Shown piece by piece: positions 34,821 to 45,092 of a DNA stretch of 64,000 nt (the first letter of the stretch is position 1; each line of letters begins with the position of its first letter). Under the pieces are notes generated by a model. That model made no database searches. It was not told where the DNA came from and worked only from the letters and a program-made list of their open reading frames with translations. The DNA is from Eucalyptus grandis (lineage: Eukaryota > Streptophyta > Magnoliopsida > Myrtales > Myrtaceae). The translations under genes and the position numbers were made by a program. The stretch covers positions 53,019,716 to 53,083,715 of the forward strand of contig NC_052616.1 of assembly GCF_016545825.1 (NCBI RefSeq), in the 5' to 3' direction.

Positions 34821-37790
34821 CTATTTAGTTAAACCGTTAAGTGATGACGTGGAGCACTAATTGATGAAATGGAGCTGAGTTGGATTATTAAAATTATAAC
34901 TCAATATATACTTTTAAAAAGGAAAACAAATTAGGGCTTCAAAAGCCCTCTTTTTCAAAGGGACCATATCTGAGCAGAATCACAAAAGCTTTTAGTGTTG
35001 GAATCTAGCAACACCAAACAGATCGAAGAAGAGAGAAAACAAACCTGTACAGTGCAAAGCACCAAAGAATGGTTCCACGAAGCTCAACATCAATGGATCC
35101 ATCCTTGAGGGAGAATCGGAAGGAAACACCGCCGACGTACACTGTGATTCCACAGGGGAATTCGGCCGCCAGGTTTGCAAAATCGATCTGCATATCCTCG
35201 ACCGAGTGCATCAAAGCCCTAGCCCTCAAAGAAGCCTTCTCTCTCATGGCGACACAATTGTATCGGAAGAGATGAACTGATTCGAGGGGGGAAGTATAAA
35301 GCATAGCTTATCCATTTTTATTTAATTTCTTTTGATCGGAATAGCTTATTTGTTTGCGATCCTTTTTTTCACATCGACGATTCTTCTTCCTTCCCAACAT
35401 CAGACTTCTCAAAATTCTTAGATTGAGACGGAGCGAAGATGGTTGGGTTGAGGTTAACGCTAGTGACGGCTCAAATCTTGGGGTCTTGGTGGGCGCGACA
35501 TCCCTCATGCAGGTGAAACTTTGAATTTGCTCAATCGGAATTCAAAAAGTGAAGAACCGTGAGAGCATTGCAATTGAAAACTTTGAAGAGCTCGTGCTTC
35601 GTCTACCTTGAATGTGGATGACCCAGGAATTAACCAATGGGATATTGCTCATAATTCGGGAATTGAAGGACTTGCTTCCTAGAAGCAGATAAATTGGTTA
35701 TCGTTTGAGTTGATTTTGACATTTTCACGTTTGTATACCGATTACACCAGATCCTCCCGAAGTAAAATTTCAGAACCAAAAAGCAAGAAGATGTGCAACA
35801 ATTGAAGAAAGAAAGAGAGGGGGCTTAGGTTGGACATCCGTGTAGTTCAGTGAACTGACACTGAGCACTCACTAAAGGAGAAGGAACAGAGAGGGCTTGA
35901 CCATACTAGTGTCAGGGAGCAAAAGCAGATGCTTTTTGAATTTAATCCATAATTCTTCCCTCCATGAACTTCTCTGTGGTCTCGAGCTGTTAACAACAAA
36001 CATATAGCGAAGGAGGAGAAATTAGGAAATAGCAATAGGCCTAGTGATCATGATTAGTTGCAATAAAAAGTTGTTTTTTGAGGAACAACAATGTTAAATT
36101 CATTCACTGCTGGTGTTTGCAATGAAAAGTGATGTTCTTACAATGAAAATTCATTGAAGTTGTTACGAAAGAATTTTCATTTCTGCCTCTGAATAAGATT
36201 GGCTTGTTATTGTTGATAAAGCCTTACCATAATGGTCATGAATTCACCTGCAAAAGTTGAAAGATGGAATTGATAAACATGCATATGGCTATCAAACCAT
36301 TTGAGAATGGGAATGCCGACTGAAATTACCTTTATTTAGATCTCTTTTTCATAAACCTTCATTGAGACATGTTTCGCTAAAGTAGCAATCAATGAAACAC
36401 TCTTTTATAGGATAATATATTCTACTCAAGTAAAACACCTAAATGAGCTTGCAGGCATAAATTTCAAGATGCAGCAACCGGGTGTTGCAAAAAATACGAA
36501 GAATAAACTAAATGATTTCAAGTTTTCAAACCCATCGCCATTGCATTAGGTGTTCGCACTCAGAATTGCATGCCGGCTGTAAAAAATTAAGTTTCACCGT
36601 TGCACTTTCCTCGTCGACGTGGCCACCTGTTACCATTTAGACTCGATATCTACCAAAAAGCATGCTTGATTGAAAGAACTAGTAGAACTCCTCATAGCAG
36701 AGTTGGTTGTCGAGTGTAAGCTGCAAACATTTCCTAAAGTAGGATAGTGCGTTGGTTTTTTCCTACTAACATACGAAGAGCATAGCAAATAAAAAATTAA
36801 CTGGAACGTGTGAAAAGATAATTCATATAGATAGAAGAACAATAGTCTCTGCTCCTTGGGGATCCTTGAAGGTAACATACGCAACTTGAGAATGCTCATT
36901 ACTAAAAGAGGAAAAACATAGCGTGAACCTCCATGGGAATCTAGTATGTGCTAAAATCGCAAAAGGCTTCACTATCATCAAAGGGAGACCAATATGCAAT
37001 GGAACAAAAAATTAAAAAAAAAAAACAACGATTTTAGAGTCCCTTCTTTAATATCCTGTAAATGAGCACAACAAATACAAAAAGAAGGTAACATCATATA
37101 ATAGTATCATGAAAATGAAAGCTAACCTTTGCATTTTAACATGTTCGATTTCACCTAAAAACGAAAAAAAAAAAAAACTCCTCTATATCCAGCTTGAATG
37201 CATCGAGAGAAAGATTGCTGACTTTCATGGTCCTTATTTAGGAAGGAGCAACAGAAAGTAAAACACCAACCTTGTTTAGAGAGATTGGGGGACTCACAAA
37301 GAAACAGCCGCAGGCAAGCCAACTATTCAAGAGTATTGAGTGTAATCTTTACCACCAATAGATTAGACAAAAATAAGGCCATTTGCATTTCTTTTCATAT
37401 ATTGAATGTACTATAAAATAAAATAAAAACAACCCATAATGCTTGTTCTCTTAACAACATTGCCACATCTTAAACGCTTCCTAAATTACCAAAAAGAAAA
37501 AAAAAACATATCTCTTGGTCTTAAATTCAAGAGTATCATATCAACAAAAAGTACTAGAGCGTGTCCCATTTCCAACTCTTCAAACAGCTACTTCTAGTCA
37601 ATTTGCCTCTTTCTTGGAGATCTTATTGATCCAACACTTCGGTATTGTTCAAATGCTACTCAGCTTGTTTCCTTTCTTCTTGCTTCTTTTTCATGATGTT
37701 TGCCTTTTGCCGCATTTGGACAAAAGAAATGCATCAATCAAATAATCAAATGTCAAATCTTTACATAACAATAGTTTTCTATTATAAAGT
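34821..37790. other. MULE interior downstream of the transposase; possible captured host fragments
   Basis: About 3 kb between the left inverted repeat and the transposase end. On the minus strand 35247-35050 is open and protein-like (MREKASLRARALMHSVEDMQ .. FANLAAEFPCGITVYVGGVS), with a donor-like GT after it. On the plus strand 35440-35515 reads MVGLRLTLVTAQILGSWWAR and ends in a CAG|GTGAAA donor-like site. Neither is a known MULE protein and I cannot name a family. The rest (35520-37790) is AT-rich with no recognisable gene. Confidence 0.4.
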
Positions 37791-37792
37791 TA

Positions 37793-40700
37793 TGCCTCTA
37801 GTCCTGTTATAGTGATAAATTTGCGTGATGTGCTCTCCACCTTCTTCACATTGACCACATTGTAGTCAGTATTTCTTAGTATAGAAATGAATTGACTACC
37901 TTCCAGTTCAGGCTATTAAGAAGATCAACTCTCAATTTAAAATGACACATGTAATTATTCGAGCACGTAGTCACTTACTTAAAAGTAAGGTCAAGAGTAC
38001 CTCTCGAGTGGTGGCATTGTTATGATGCATCTTTGTAACAAGTGGGTTGGCTTCTCTTTGTCCTAGTTTTTCTTCATCCTGTCCATTAAGAAAATGAAGT
38101 CAAAAAATATTGACACAAACAAAGACTAAAGACAGAGTAAATAAACCTTACATTTTCCTTTTGTTTCAATGGACAAGTTCTTGAGTTGTGGCCTCGTTTG
38201 AAGCACAAATGGCATGTGAGTTTTTGCCTTGTCTTGACACTTTGAACCCCTTTCTAGATTCTCCTTCCTCTCTTATCCTTTTCCGTTTAGGCCTACCAGG
38301 CATAACTCGAGGCATTGGTGCCACTAAGGGCCTGTTTGTTTTCACTTCTTTTTTCTATTTAAAAACAGGTTTTTTTGTTGTTTTGTTCCTGAAAACAAAA
38401 AATGAACAGAAACGTATTTGTTTACATTTTTGTTCCAAATCTATTTTTGTTCCCAAAAACACATATGGAATAGAAACAAGAAACAAAAAAAAAAATTGTT
38501 TCTTGTTTCGGAACAAAATTTATGAACATTTTTTCTCTCTTCCATTTTCTTCTCTCTTTTTCTTCTTCTTTTTCTTTCTTTCTTTTTCTTTGGCCGGTCG
38601 CCGGCCTCAACCATGGCCGGCGACCGGCCGTCGAGGGCTGGTGACACCGTCGAGGGCCGGCGACCTCACCGGAGCATCGCTAGCCTCGATGAGGCCGAGC
38701 TCGCTCAGCCAAGGTGAGGCCGAACATCGCCCAGCTACGGCGAGGCTCGGCCTCGCTAGGGGCCGGTGAGCCTCGCCGTGGCTGGGCGAGGCTGCCGGCC
38801 CTCGTCAGCCGGTTGCCGGCCATGGCTGACGCCGGCGATCGGCTAAAAGAAGAAAAAAGAAAAAGGAAAAAGAAAAAAGAAAAAAAAAAAAAAAAAAAAA
38901 AAAGAAAATAGAAAAAATAAAATAAAAATATTAAAAATTAAAATAAATAAAAAAATTATTTACCAAACGTGTTTCTATTGTTTTTATATTTCGGGAACGG
39001 ATTTACCAAACACGTTTTTTTGTTCAAAAATTGTTTCTTGAAGCAGAAACACTTTTCTATTTCTATTCCCATAAACAATTTTTAAACAGAAATGTTACCA
39101 AACGCACTCTAAAGGTTCTTTATCATTAGAAGGCCAAAGGTTATCACCATTCATTGCTTTCAAGTAGTGACTATATGTCTTTAAATAGCTATCCTTCTTG
39201 TACCAATGGGCGACAAAAGTTTTCATCTCTTCCCCTTTGAATAGAATGACACAGATTGCATGATGGCATGGAATGCCACTCAAGTCCCACACCTTGCAAG
39301 AACATGAGTTGGTTCTTATGTCCACTACAAATTTGTCATTCCTATGGCGCACTTCAAATCCATCTTCTCCATTCCAAAGCACATGACAAAAGGCACTTTC
39401 CTTTTTATTGCCTTCTATTTTCTCTAATATCCTAGGTGCAATGTCTCTTTTCCATCTTTGACATCCACCTCTTTTCTCATGCATTCTTGTGACAATCTTT
39501 TCTCTAATATCCTCAAGCATGGATATGATAGACATGTGTCTAGCTTCCAATATCGATCCATTAAATGCTTCTGACAAGTTATTATCCACAATATCTTACT
39601 TGCATATAGTTTTAAAGAAAGCCTTGTACCAATATTTTGGAGCAATCCTCGTCAAGTCAGCTTTTCCTGTCTTACTCATCTTACCCAATTCTTCAAGATA
39701 CTTTTCAAATTGAGGAATTGTAGTTGACTTTGCACACATCCAGAATTGCTTGCGACAATTGTTACCCCCATTCTTCTTACGCCAATTCGTATAGATATGT
39801 CTTGCACATCGTCGGTGCTTAACCAATGACATCTCCTCCTCGAGTACTTGCACAAGCCCCTACAACGAATCCATGATATTATCATTTATATAATGAATTT
39901 ACAATATGTCTCATATGAAAACTACAAAATGAAGGAAGAGTAATAACATTACCTTTTGTTGATCTCGAGATCACTGTGTATTCCACACCGTCCTTTGTGC
40001 CAAGGTCATACTTCAAGGCCTCTACAAACCAACCCCATGAATCCTTATTCTCGACCTCCACAATAGCCCATGCAATAGGGTATATTTGATTATTTGCATC
40101 CCTCCCAACGGTAGTCAATAACTCGCCTTTTAACATTCCTTTTAAGAAACATCCATCCAACCCTATCAAAGGTCTGCAACCTTTAAGGAATCCCTTTCTT
40201 ACAGCATCAAAGCAAACATAAATTCGTTGGAAGATGGGTCTTGAATTTGGGGATTCTCTTAGAAACTTTACCTTCATGGTATTTCGGGATTTCTATGAAT
40301 AATTTCTTCACAATAACTCCACAACCTGCTGAACTCATAGGAATACATCCCATTTAGTCTTTCGATTATCTTTTCCTTAGTCCTTCTACATTGGTTGATA
40401 GTAACATCTAAGCTCATTTGCTCTCGTACAATTCTCTTGAACTCCTGCAATTTCATTAAAGGAGCTGCCCTCCACAAACTTAGATAATGCTTGGCCATGT
40501 ATGTAGATGTGAACCTCCTCACTTGGAAAGGTTTTCACTAGAAACAAGCCGGTCTTGTTATCTCTAGCCGCATAAATTAACCAATCACAATTTTTAGCCT
40601 TACATTTTGCCCTTACTCGCACCTTGTCATTCTTGATAAAATCAATATTAACTCTTTTGGTAGATGCATATTTATTGATAGCTTCCTTAAATTGCTTAGG

Positions 40701-41466
40701 GCCATCAAACACCATATTCAGTGCAAAGTGAGGTATTTCTGTGGTTTCATCATATTGCACATGTGTGCTCTTCCTTCTAGCAGCCTCTTCTACCTCTAGT
40801 TCTTCCTCATCACTTGTGACAAAGCTCCAATTAGAGTCACTTGAGTCAAAGCCCTTGATCTCAAGCTCAATGTTATCTTCACAATGGACTGCTATAGCCT
40901 CTTTCCTCCTCCTTTTTGTTCTACTTCTACATTTATTTCACTAGGTATCTCTACCAACCTAGCAACACCATATGCATTATCTCCCTTAAAAGTTCTAATA
41001 TTTCCCCTAGCCATTTGAAGTTATTCTTCTTTATTGTCAGATAACCATGGCACCTCAACAAGCTCATCATCATCTTCAATAAGCATTGCAGCTCCCTCAT
41101 CTTCTTCTACGTTCATTAATCCCTTGGCTAACCCATCACCAATGCCAACACTCATGTCTTTGCCATGTTCAATAAATATCTCACATGTACTGAAATTTTT
41201 TCCCAAAATCCTATCATTTCTCGTACCGAAGTGTCATCTTCAATTACTCTTAAACCATTCTCAAAATTCTTTTCGGCATTAAGTAGTGGAGTTTCTCAAT
41301 ATTAGAGTAACCCATATCTTGTACCAAATGCAAAATCTCAAAGTAACTTAATTTTTCTGGATCATAAAGCCATTCACGCTATAACCATCAACATACTCTA
41401 TTATTCTATCATGAATAAACCTACCCCCAACCCATAGAGTAAATTGGAACGTCTCATCAGCCATGT
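37793..41466 (-). pseudogene. MULE transposase (MURA-like), broken
   Basis: The likely start at 41466 reads MADETFQFTLWVGGRFIHDR. An acidic linker follows, then the MuDR N-terminal domain (ALNMVFDGPKQFKEAINKYA, RVRAKCKAKNCDWLIYAARD; 40730-40520). The catalytic MULE domain shows CRPLIGLDGCFLKG near 40160 and AWAIVEVENKDSWGWFVEAL. Then come DNNLSEAFNGSILEARHMSI and a SWIM zinc finger (CSCKVWDLSGIPCHHAICV, about 39290-39240), which helps bind DNA. After the MITE the C-terminus continues RVMPGRPKRKR and CHLCFKRGHNSRTC (a CX2CX4HX4C knuckle). Small exons to about 37793 end FITITGLEA. Frameshifts near 40520 and 38215 and several stops make it non-functional. Confidence 0.88.
38328..39109. mobile_element. 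MITE-like insertion (TTA target duplication) inside the transposase
   Basis: A 782-bp non-coding insert with ends GGGCCTGTTTGTTTTCA and ..CAAACGCACTC (imperfect inverted termini), flanked on both sides by TAA (38325-38327 and 39110-39112). It has a GC-rich core (38590-38830) between AT-rich arms that contain AAACAGAAAC-type inverted pieces. A 3-bp TTA/TAA duplication fits the PIF/Harbinger group. On the minus strand the transposase reads KEPL up to the insert and resumes with VAPMPRVMPG after it. Confidence 0.8.
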
Positions 41467-41654
41467 AAATCTGCAAAAATTACGCATAAAAATCATCTAA
41501 ACTAAAAAGGAAAATGACACCAATCAAAATATTTCTATTGTTTATACAATAAGAACAAACAAACGTCGAAAGTATAATCTAAAGACAACTAAACAAAGAC
41601 AAATGGGGTCACGTCTAAAAATCCATGAAAAAGCTACAACCTAAAACTATGGCA

Positions 41655-41694
41655 AGTTGGGACCACTGTAAATTGCATAATAGTGGTCCCAACT
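41655..41694. other. Perfect 13-bp stem hairpin in MULE repeat unit 1
   Basis: AGTTGGGACCACT (41655-41667) and AGTGGTCCCAACT (41682-41694) with a 14-base AT-rich loop. On the transposase strand it lies about 190-230 bp upstream of the first start codon, so a regulatory or terminator-like role is possible but unproven. Confidence 0.85.
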
Positions 41695-42062
41695 GTTATA
41701 TTTCTATTGTTTAATAAAGCAAAACCTGTCGTGCATTCAATATTGTTTCAATACTCTTATAGGGAATTGCTTAACACAACATGCTCAAAAAAACTATTCA
41801 CACTTTATGTCATAACCACAATAAACCTACCCCCAACCCATAGAGTAAATTGGAACGTCTCATCAGCCATGTAAATCTGCAAAAAATTACGCATAAAAAT
41901 CATCTAAACTAAAAAAGGAAAATGACACCAATCAAAATATTTCTATTGTTTATACAATAAGAACAAACAAACGTCGAAAGTATAATCTAAAGACAACTAA
42001 ACAAAGACAAATGGGGTCACGTCTAAAAATCCATGAAAAAGCTACAACCTAAAACTATGGCA

Positions 42063-42102
42063 AGTTGGGACCACTGTAAATTGCATAATAGTGGTCCCAA
42101 CT
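42063..42102. other. Same hairpin in MULE repeat unit 2
   Basis: Identical arms AGTTGGGACCACT and AGTGGTCCCAACT, same loop. Confidence 0.85.
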
Positions 42103-42469
42103 GTTATATTTCTATTGTTTAATAAAGCAAAACCTGTCGTGCATTCAATATTGTTTCAATACTCTTATAGGGAATTGCTTAACACAACATGCTCAAATAA
42201 ACTATTCACACTTTATGTCATAACCACAATAAACCTACCCCCAACCCATAGAGTAAATTGGAACGTCTCATCAGCCATGTAAATCTGCAAGAAATTATGC
42301 ATACAAATCATCTAAACTAAAAAGGAAAATGACACCAATCAAAATATTTCTATTGTTTATACAATAAGAACAAACAAACGTCGAAAGTATAATCTAAAGA
42401 CAACTAAACAAAGACAAATGGGGTCACGTCTAAAAATCCATGAAAAAGCTACAACCTAAAACTATGGCA

Positions 42470-42509
42470 AGTTGGGACCACTGTAAATTGCATAATAGTG
42501 GTCCCAACT
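42470..42509. other. Same hairpin in MULE repeat unit 3
   Basis: Identical arms AGTTGGGACCACT and AGTGGTCCCAACT. The stem is conserved although nearby positions differ between units. Confidence 0.85.
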
Positions 42510-42951
42510 ATTATATTTCTATTGTTTAATAAAGCAAAACCTGTCGTGCATTCAATATTGTTTCAATACTCTTATAGGGCATTGCTTAACACAACATGCT
42601 CAAAAAAACTATTCACACTTTATCTCATAACCACGCATTGTTCCAGTCAGATAAACCGTGCATTATCATATTCGAGAAAGCCTCGATTAACCCATCCTTG
42701 AAGAAAGCCCTAATTAACCGTACATAACATACATGGAGGAGCCATTAGGGCACATCGTCCTTGTAGAACCCCCTCACGTATAGACTTGAGTCTTCATTGG
42801 AAGCATTATGCCCGAGCCAACACTCCGGGCAAAAGGAACTTCTCTTGTGCGACAAGATAGAGTCACTATTCAACACAAGCTGAACCTTAGACCTACATGT
42901 ATGCCCTAAAAAAAATCGATGATACGTACTTCCAGTGGACTATAACCCTTA

Positions 42952-42972
42952 CCTCCTCCTCCTCCTCCTCCT
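42952..42972 (+). repeat. (CCT)n microsatellite
   Basis: Seven CCT units near the 5' side of the MULE, followed by a short duplication of CTTCGTGTCTTGAT. Confidence 0.95.
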
Positions 42973-43221
42973 TCGTGTCTTGATCTTCTTCTTCGTGTCT
43001 TGATACAGATTTTGGGACCGGAGATGCAGGAAAAACCGATCGCAAAAGCGAGAGAGAAGCGCTTCGGTGTTTCTTATTTTTTGGACGCCGATTTATCTTG
43101 TTTTAATGGTAATTCCCATGTGGATTTTCCACATGTTATTTCTATTTTATACTTAAGAGACTAAAAGCCACGTAAGCTAATAACTAATGAAGGATGAAAT
43201 TGGTCAATTTTCAAATCGTCA

Positions 43222-43334
43222 TGGAATAGATTGGACATTTATTTATAGTTCAAGGACCAAATTGAGCCAATCGAAAGTTCAGGGATGAGATTGCACATTA
43301 AGTAGAAGTTTAGGGACCGTTTGTGACATTTTCC
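43222..43334 (-). repeat. MULE right terminal inverted repeat
   Basis: Reverse complement of 34707-34820 with scattered differences. It ends TGACATTTTCC before the CCTTTCTTT target duplicate. Confidence 0.88.
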
Positions 43335-43560
43335 CCTTTCTTTCTCTGAATCCTCCTGCCAAGGACCTCCTCCAACTTTTTTTTCTTTCCGTGCTTCTTT
43401 TATTTGCTTAATCAACTTTCCTCCTTTATAATCACTTTTCCTCCTTTCCAATTTTCATACCAACCGGTTCTGTGGTCTGTCATGAGCATGGAGAGAAAAA
43501 GTTGCGCGTTACGGATGTTCTTTGGACCCCGGCGCGCGTTGCACCATGTGTCGAATACAT
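43335..43560 (+). repeat. Fifth, degenerate copy of the ~304-bp tandem unit
   Basis: Carries CTTTCTTTCTCTGAATCC, CCAAGGACCTCC, TCACTTTTCCTCCTTTCC, GAGCATGGAGAGAAAAAGTTGCGCGTT and GTTGCACCATGTGTCG in the order of the units at 33516-34690. It lacks the central ATGAACAGTGG..CGTGG part, so its frame is broken. It was separated from the array by the MULE. Confidence 0.85.
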
Positions 43561-44542
43561 GTCGATGTACTAGCCGGTTCTTTTCAAATCGTGAACCCAT
43601 ATACATATTAAATTTGTACCAGTCGGTTCTTTCCAACAAGTTTTATATAATTTAGAAAACCCATTTAAACCATCATCACAATTCAAGCATCCATGATTAA
43701 GTTTATTAATTAATAACTATCAAAACCACACGTCAATGGTCTATTATATTGATTAATCCCATATCAAAACAAATGTCTATACCTTGGTGCTCCATTCGTG
43801 TATAAGTCCTTTACCTCCAACTTAAATGATAATCGCAAAAAATTCAGCATCTCGAAAGGTTATTCTCTTAAACGTTAGATCTATGCTCATTTAACTTATT
43901 TTGGTTATCTTTGTATTGCTATAGTGTAGTAGAAGTCGAACTTAGGTTAGCATCTCGAAAGGTTATTCTCTTAAACGTTAGATCTATGCTCATTTAACTT
44001 ATTTTGGTTATCTTTGTATTGCTATAGTGTAGTAGAAGTCGAACTTAGGTTTGCATTGCCAACTAGCAACGTCGTAGTTATTGCAGAAGAAATTTCCTAT
44101 GTGTGCTCATTATTGATAAGAATATGAGATAGGCTACTGATTATTTTGCTTAATAAATCTGTTATTGCTGGATAAATGCATGCTTAACTAGCAATGCTGT
44201 AGTTACTGGAGAAGGAGAAATAAGCCGCTGATTATTTTGCTTGATAGATCCGCTTTTGTTGGATAAATGTATGCTTAACACTGCCGATACTCTATTGATC
44301 CTTCTTATATTCTAGATTTGGCTTTGTTTTACAGTATTCTAAGTTTTGCTTTGCTTTGATTTGTTTAGTTATGAAGTCTTACTGTTTTTTTTAATTTTTT
44401 TATGTAATGAATGTAACTTTCTTTCCCTTACCAAAAAAGAATGTAACTTTCTTTCAGTAATGAATGTAACTTTCTTTCAACCAAAAAGAAAGAAAGAAAA
44501 CAAAGCAAATAAAAAAAAAGGGACCGAAAGGAAAATAAAAAA
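43561..44542. other. Unassigned region with a 103-bp tandem duplication
   Basis: 43846-43948 and 43949-44051 are near-identical direct repeats starting AGCATCTCGAAAGGTTATTC. The following ~300 bp (44050-44370) resemble 46905-47150 in order (GTTATT/TACTG.., GTGTGCTCATTA.., GATTTGGCTTTGTTT), so an older duplicate exists. No gene is recognised. Confidence 0.6.
44409..44478 (+). repeat. Short repeat cluster, possible poly(A) micro-insertion
   Basis: GAATGTAACTTTCTTTC occurs at 44409, 44439 and 44462. The first two flank CCTTACCAAAAAA, which resembles a 3' end with a short A tail. The third copy could come from local tandem duplication, so the retroposition reading is less sure than at 32195 and 48989. 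Confidence 0.5.
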
Positions 44543-45092
44543 ATGAATCTCACCTTCGGCATCAACATACTAAACGAGAACGGTGAGTCGACATTCCACG
44601 AGCTGGTCTCGAAAATCAGGAGGGAGATGATCAGTTTCACCAAGGGAGCTCAAGCGAGCGGTCCGACAGTGGCGAGCTCTTGTCCATAGCGTGAGGGTCG
44701 ATCAGGAGTATAAATCAAGTCCATCAAGTCCATCACTTTTCAAGAATCTGCTCATGTTCTCGTCTGACGACGTAATTGCGATTGCAGCAGCGGGGGACTT
44801 CTTCGGAAAATGGAAGGAGGAGTCGAGGTTCTACAGGTGCTCAAGCCTGTGTGGGTTCCGCTTCTACGAGGTCGACCTCAGGTCCGGGAAGCCGGCGTGG
44901 GTGACGTGCCTGAGCCAGGCAAAGAACTTCGTGTATATGGCGGACGCGAAGGGCGGGGATGGGATCGATGCTTGGGTGACGCTGGACAGGCGTGACATGG
45001 CCGTCTTCCAGCGGGACTGGAAGCTCCTCGCCTACATCGCCTCGAACCCTGGCGTCCCGTACTATGTAATGCATCATTCTCTATGTGATTGA
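44543..45092 (+). pseudogene. BAHD acyltransferase relic (C-terminal part)
   Basis: 44543-44689 reads MNLTFGINILNENGESTFHE then LVSKIRREMISF and stops. 44691-45092, in another frame, reads FYEVDLRSGKPAWVTCLSQA and continues GGDGIDAWVTLDRRDMAVFQ, RDWKLLAYIASNPGVP. This matches the C-terminal third of BAHD acyltransferases (vinorine synthase-like), which transfer acyl groups from CoA to alcohols or amines. The signature DFGWG is changed to DLRSG. The N-terminal half with HXXXD is absent. Upstream sequence is AT-rich with no further exon seen. It is a truncated, frameshifted relic. Confidence 0.8.

Larger units (their letters stand above)
41414..42632 (-). repeat. Three ~407-bp tandem repeats at the 5' end of the MULE transposase
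   Basis: Units beginning AATAAACCTACCCCC start at 41414, 41820 and 42228 and are nearly identical. On the minus strand every unit contains the same start codon and 17-codon opening MADETFQFTLWVGGRFI, plus about 350 bp of upstream sequence. Only the unit next to the transposase continues into the gene (HDRIIEYVDG); the other two run into the neighbouring unit. Each unit also carries a perfect 13-bp inverted repeat. Confidence 0.92.
34707..43334 (-). mobile_element. Mutator-like transposable element (MULE), 8.6 kb
   Basis: Left end GGGAAAATGTCATAAATGGTC (34707), right end reads inward GGAAAATGTCACAAACGGTCC. The inverted similarity extends about 110 bp, including TTTCGATTGG(G)CTCAATTTGGTC and AATGTCCAATCTA. 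The flanks are CCTTTATTT (34698-34706) and CCTTTCTTT (43335-43343), a 9-bp target duplication with one mismatch, as expected for MULEs. Inside on the minus strand is a decayed MURA transposase. The element interrupts the ~304-bp tandem array. It carries a nested MITE and a triplicated segment. Confidence 0.92.

Noticed and set aside
41655..42509. Hairpins as bacterial-type terminators
   Set aside because: No T-run follows the stem and the context is a plant DNA transposon.
41683..42701. Three near-identical ~63-codon plus-strand frames
   Set aside because: They come from the 407-bp tandem repeat on the strand opposite the transposase, have no domain, and begin within the hairpin arm.
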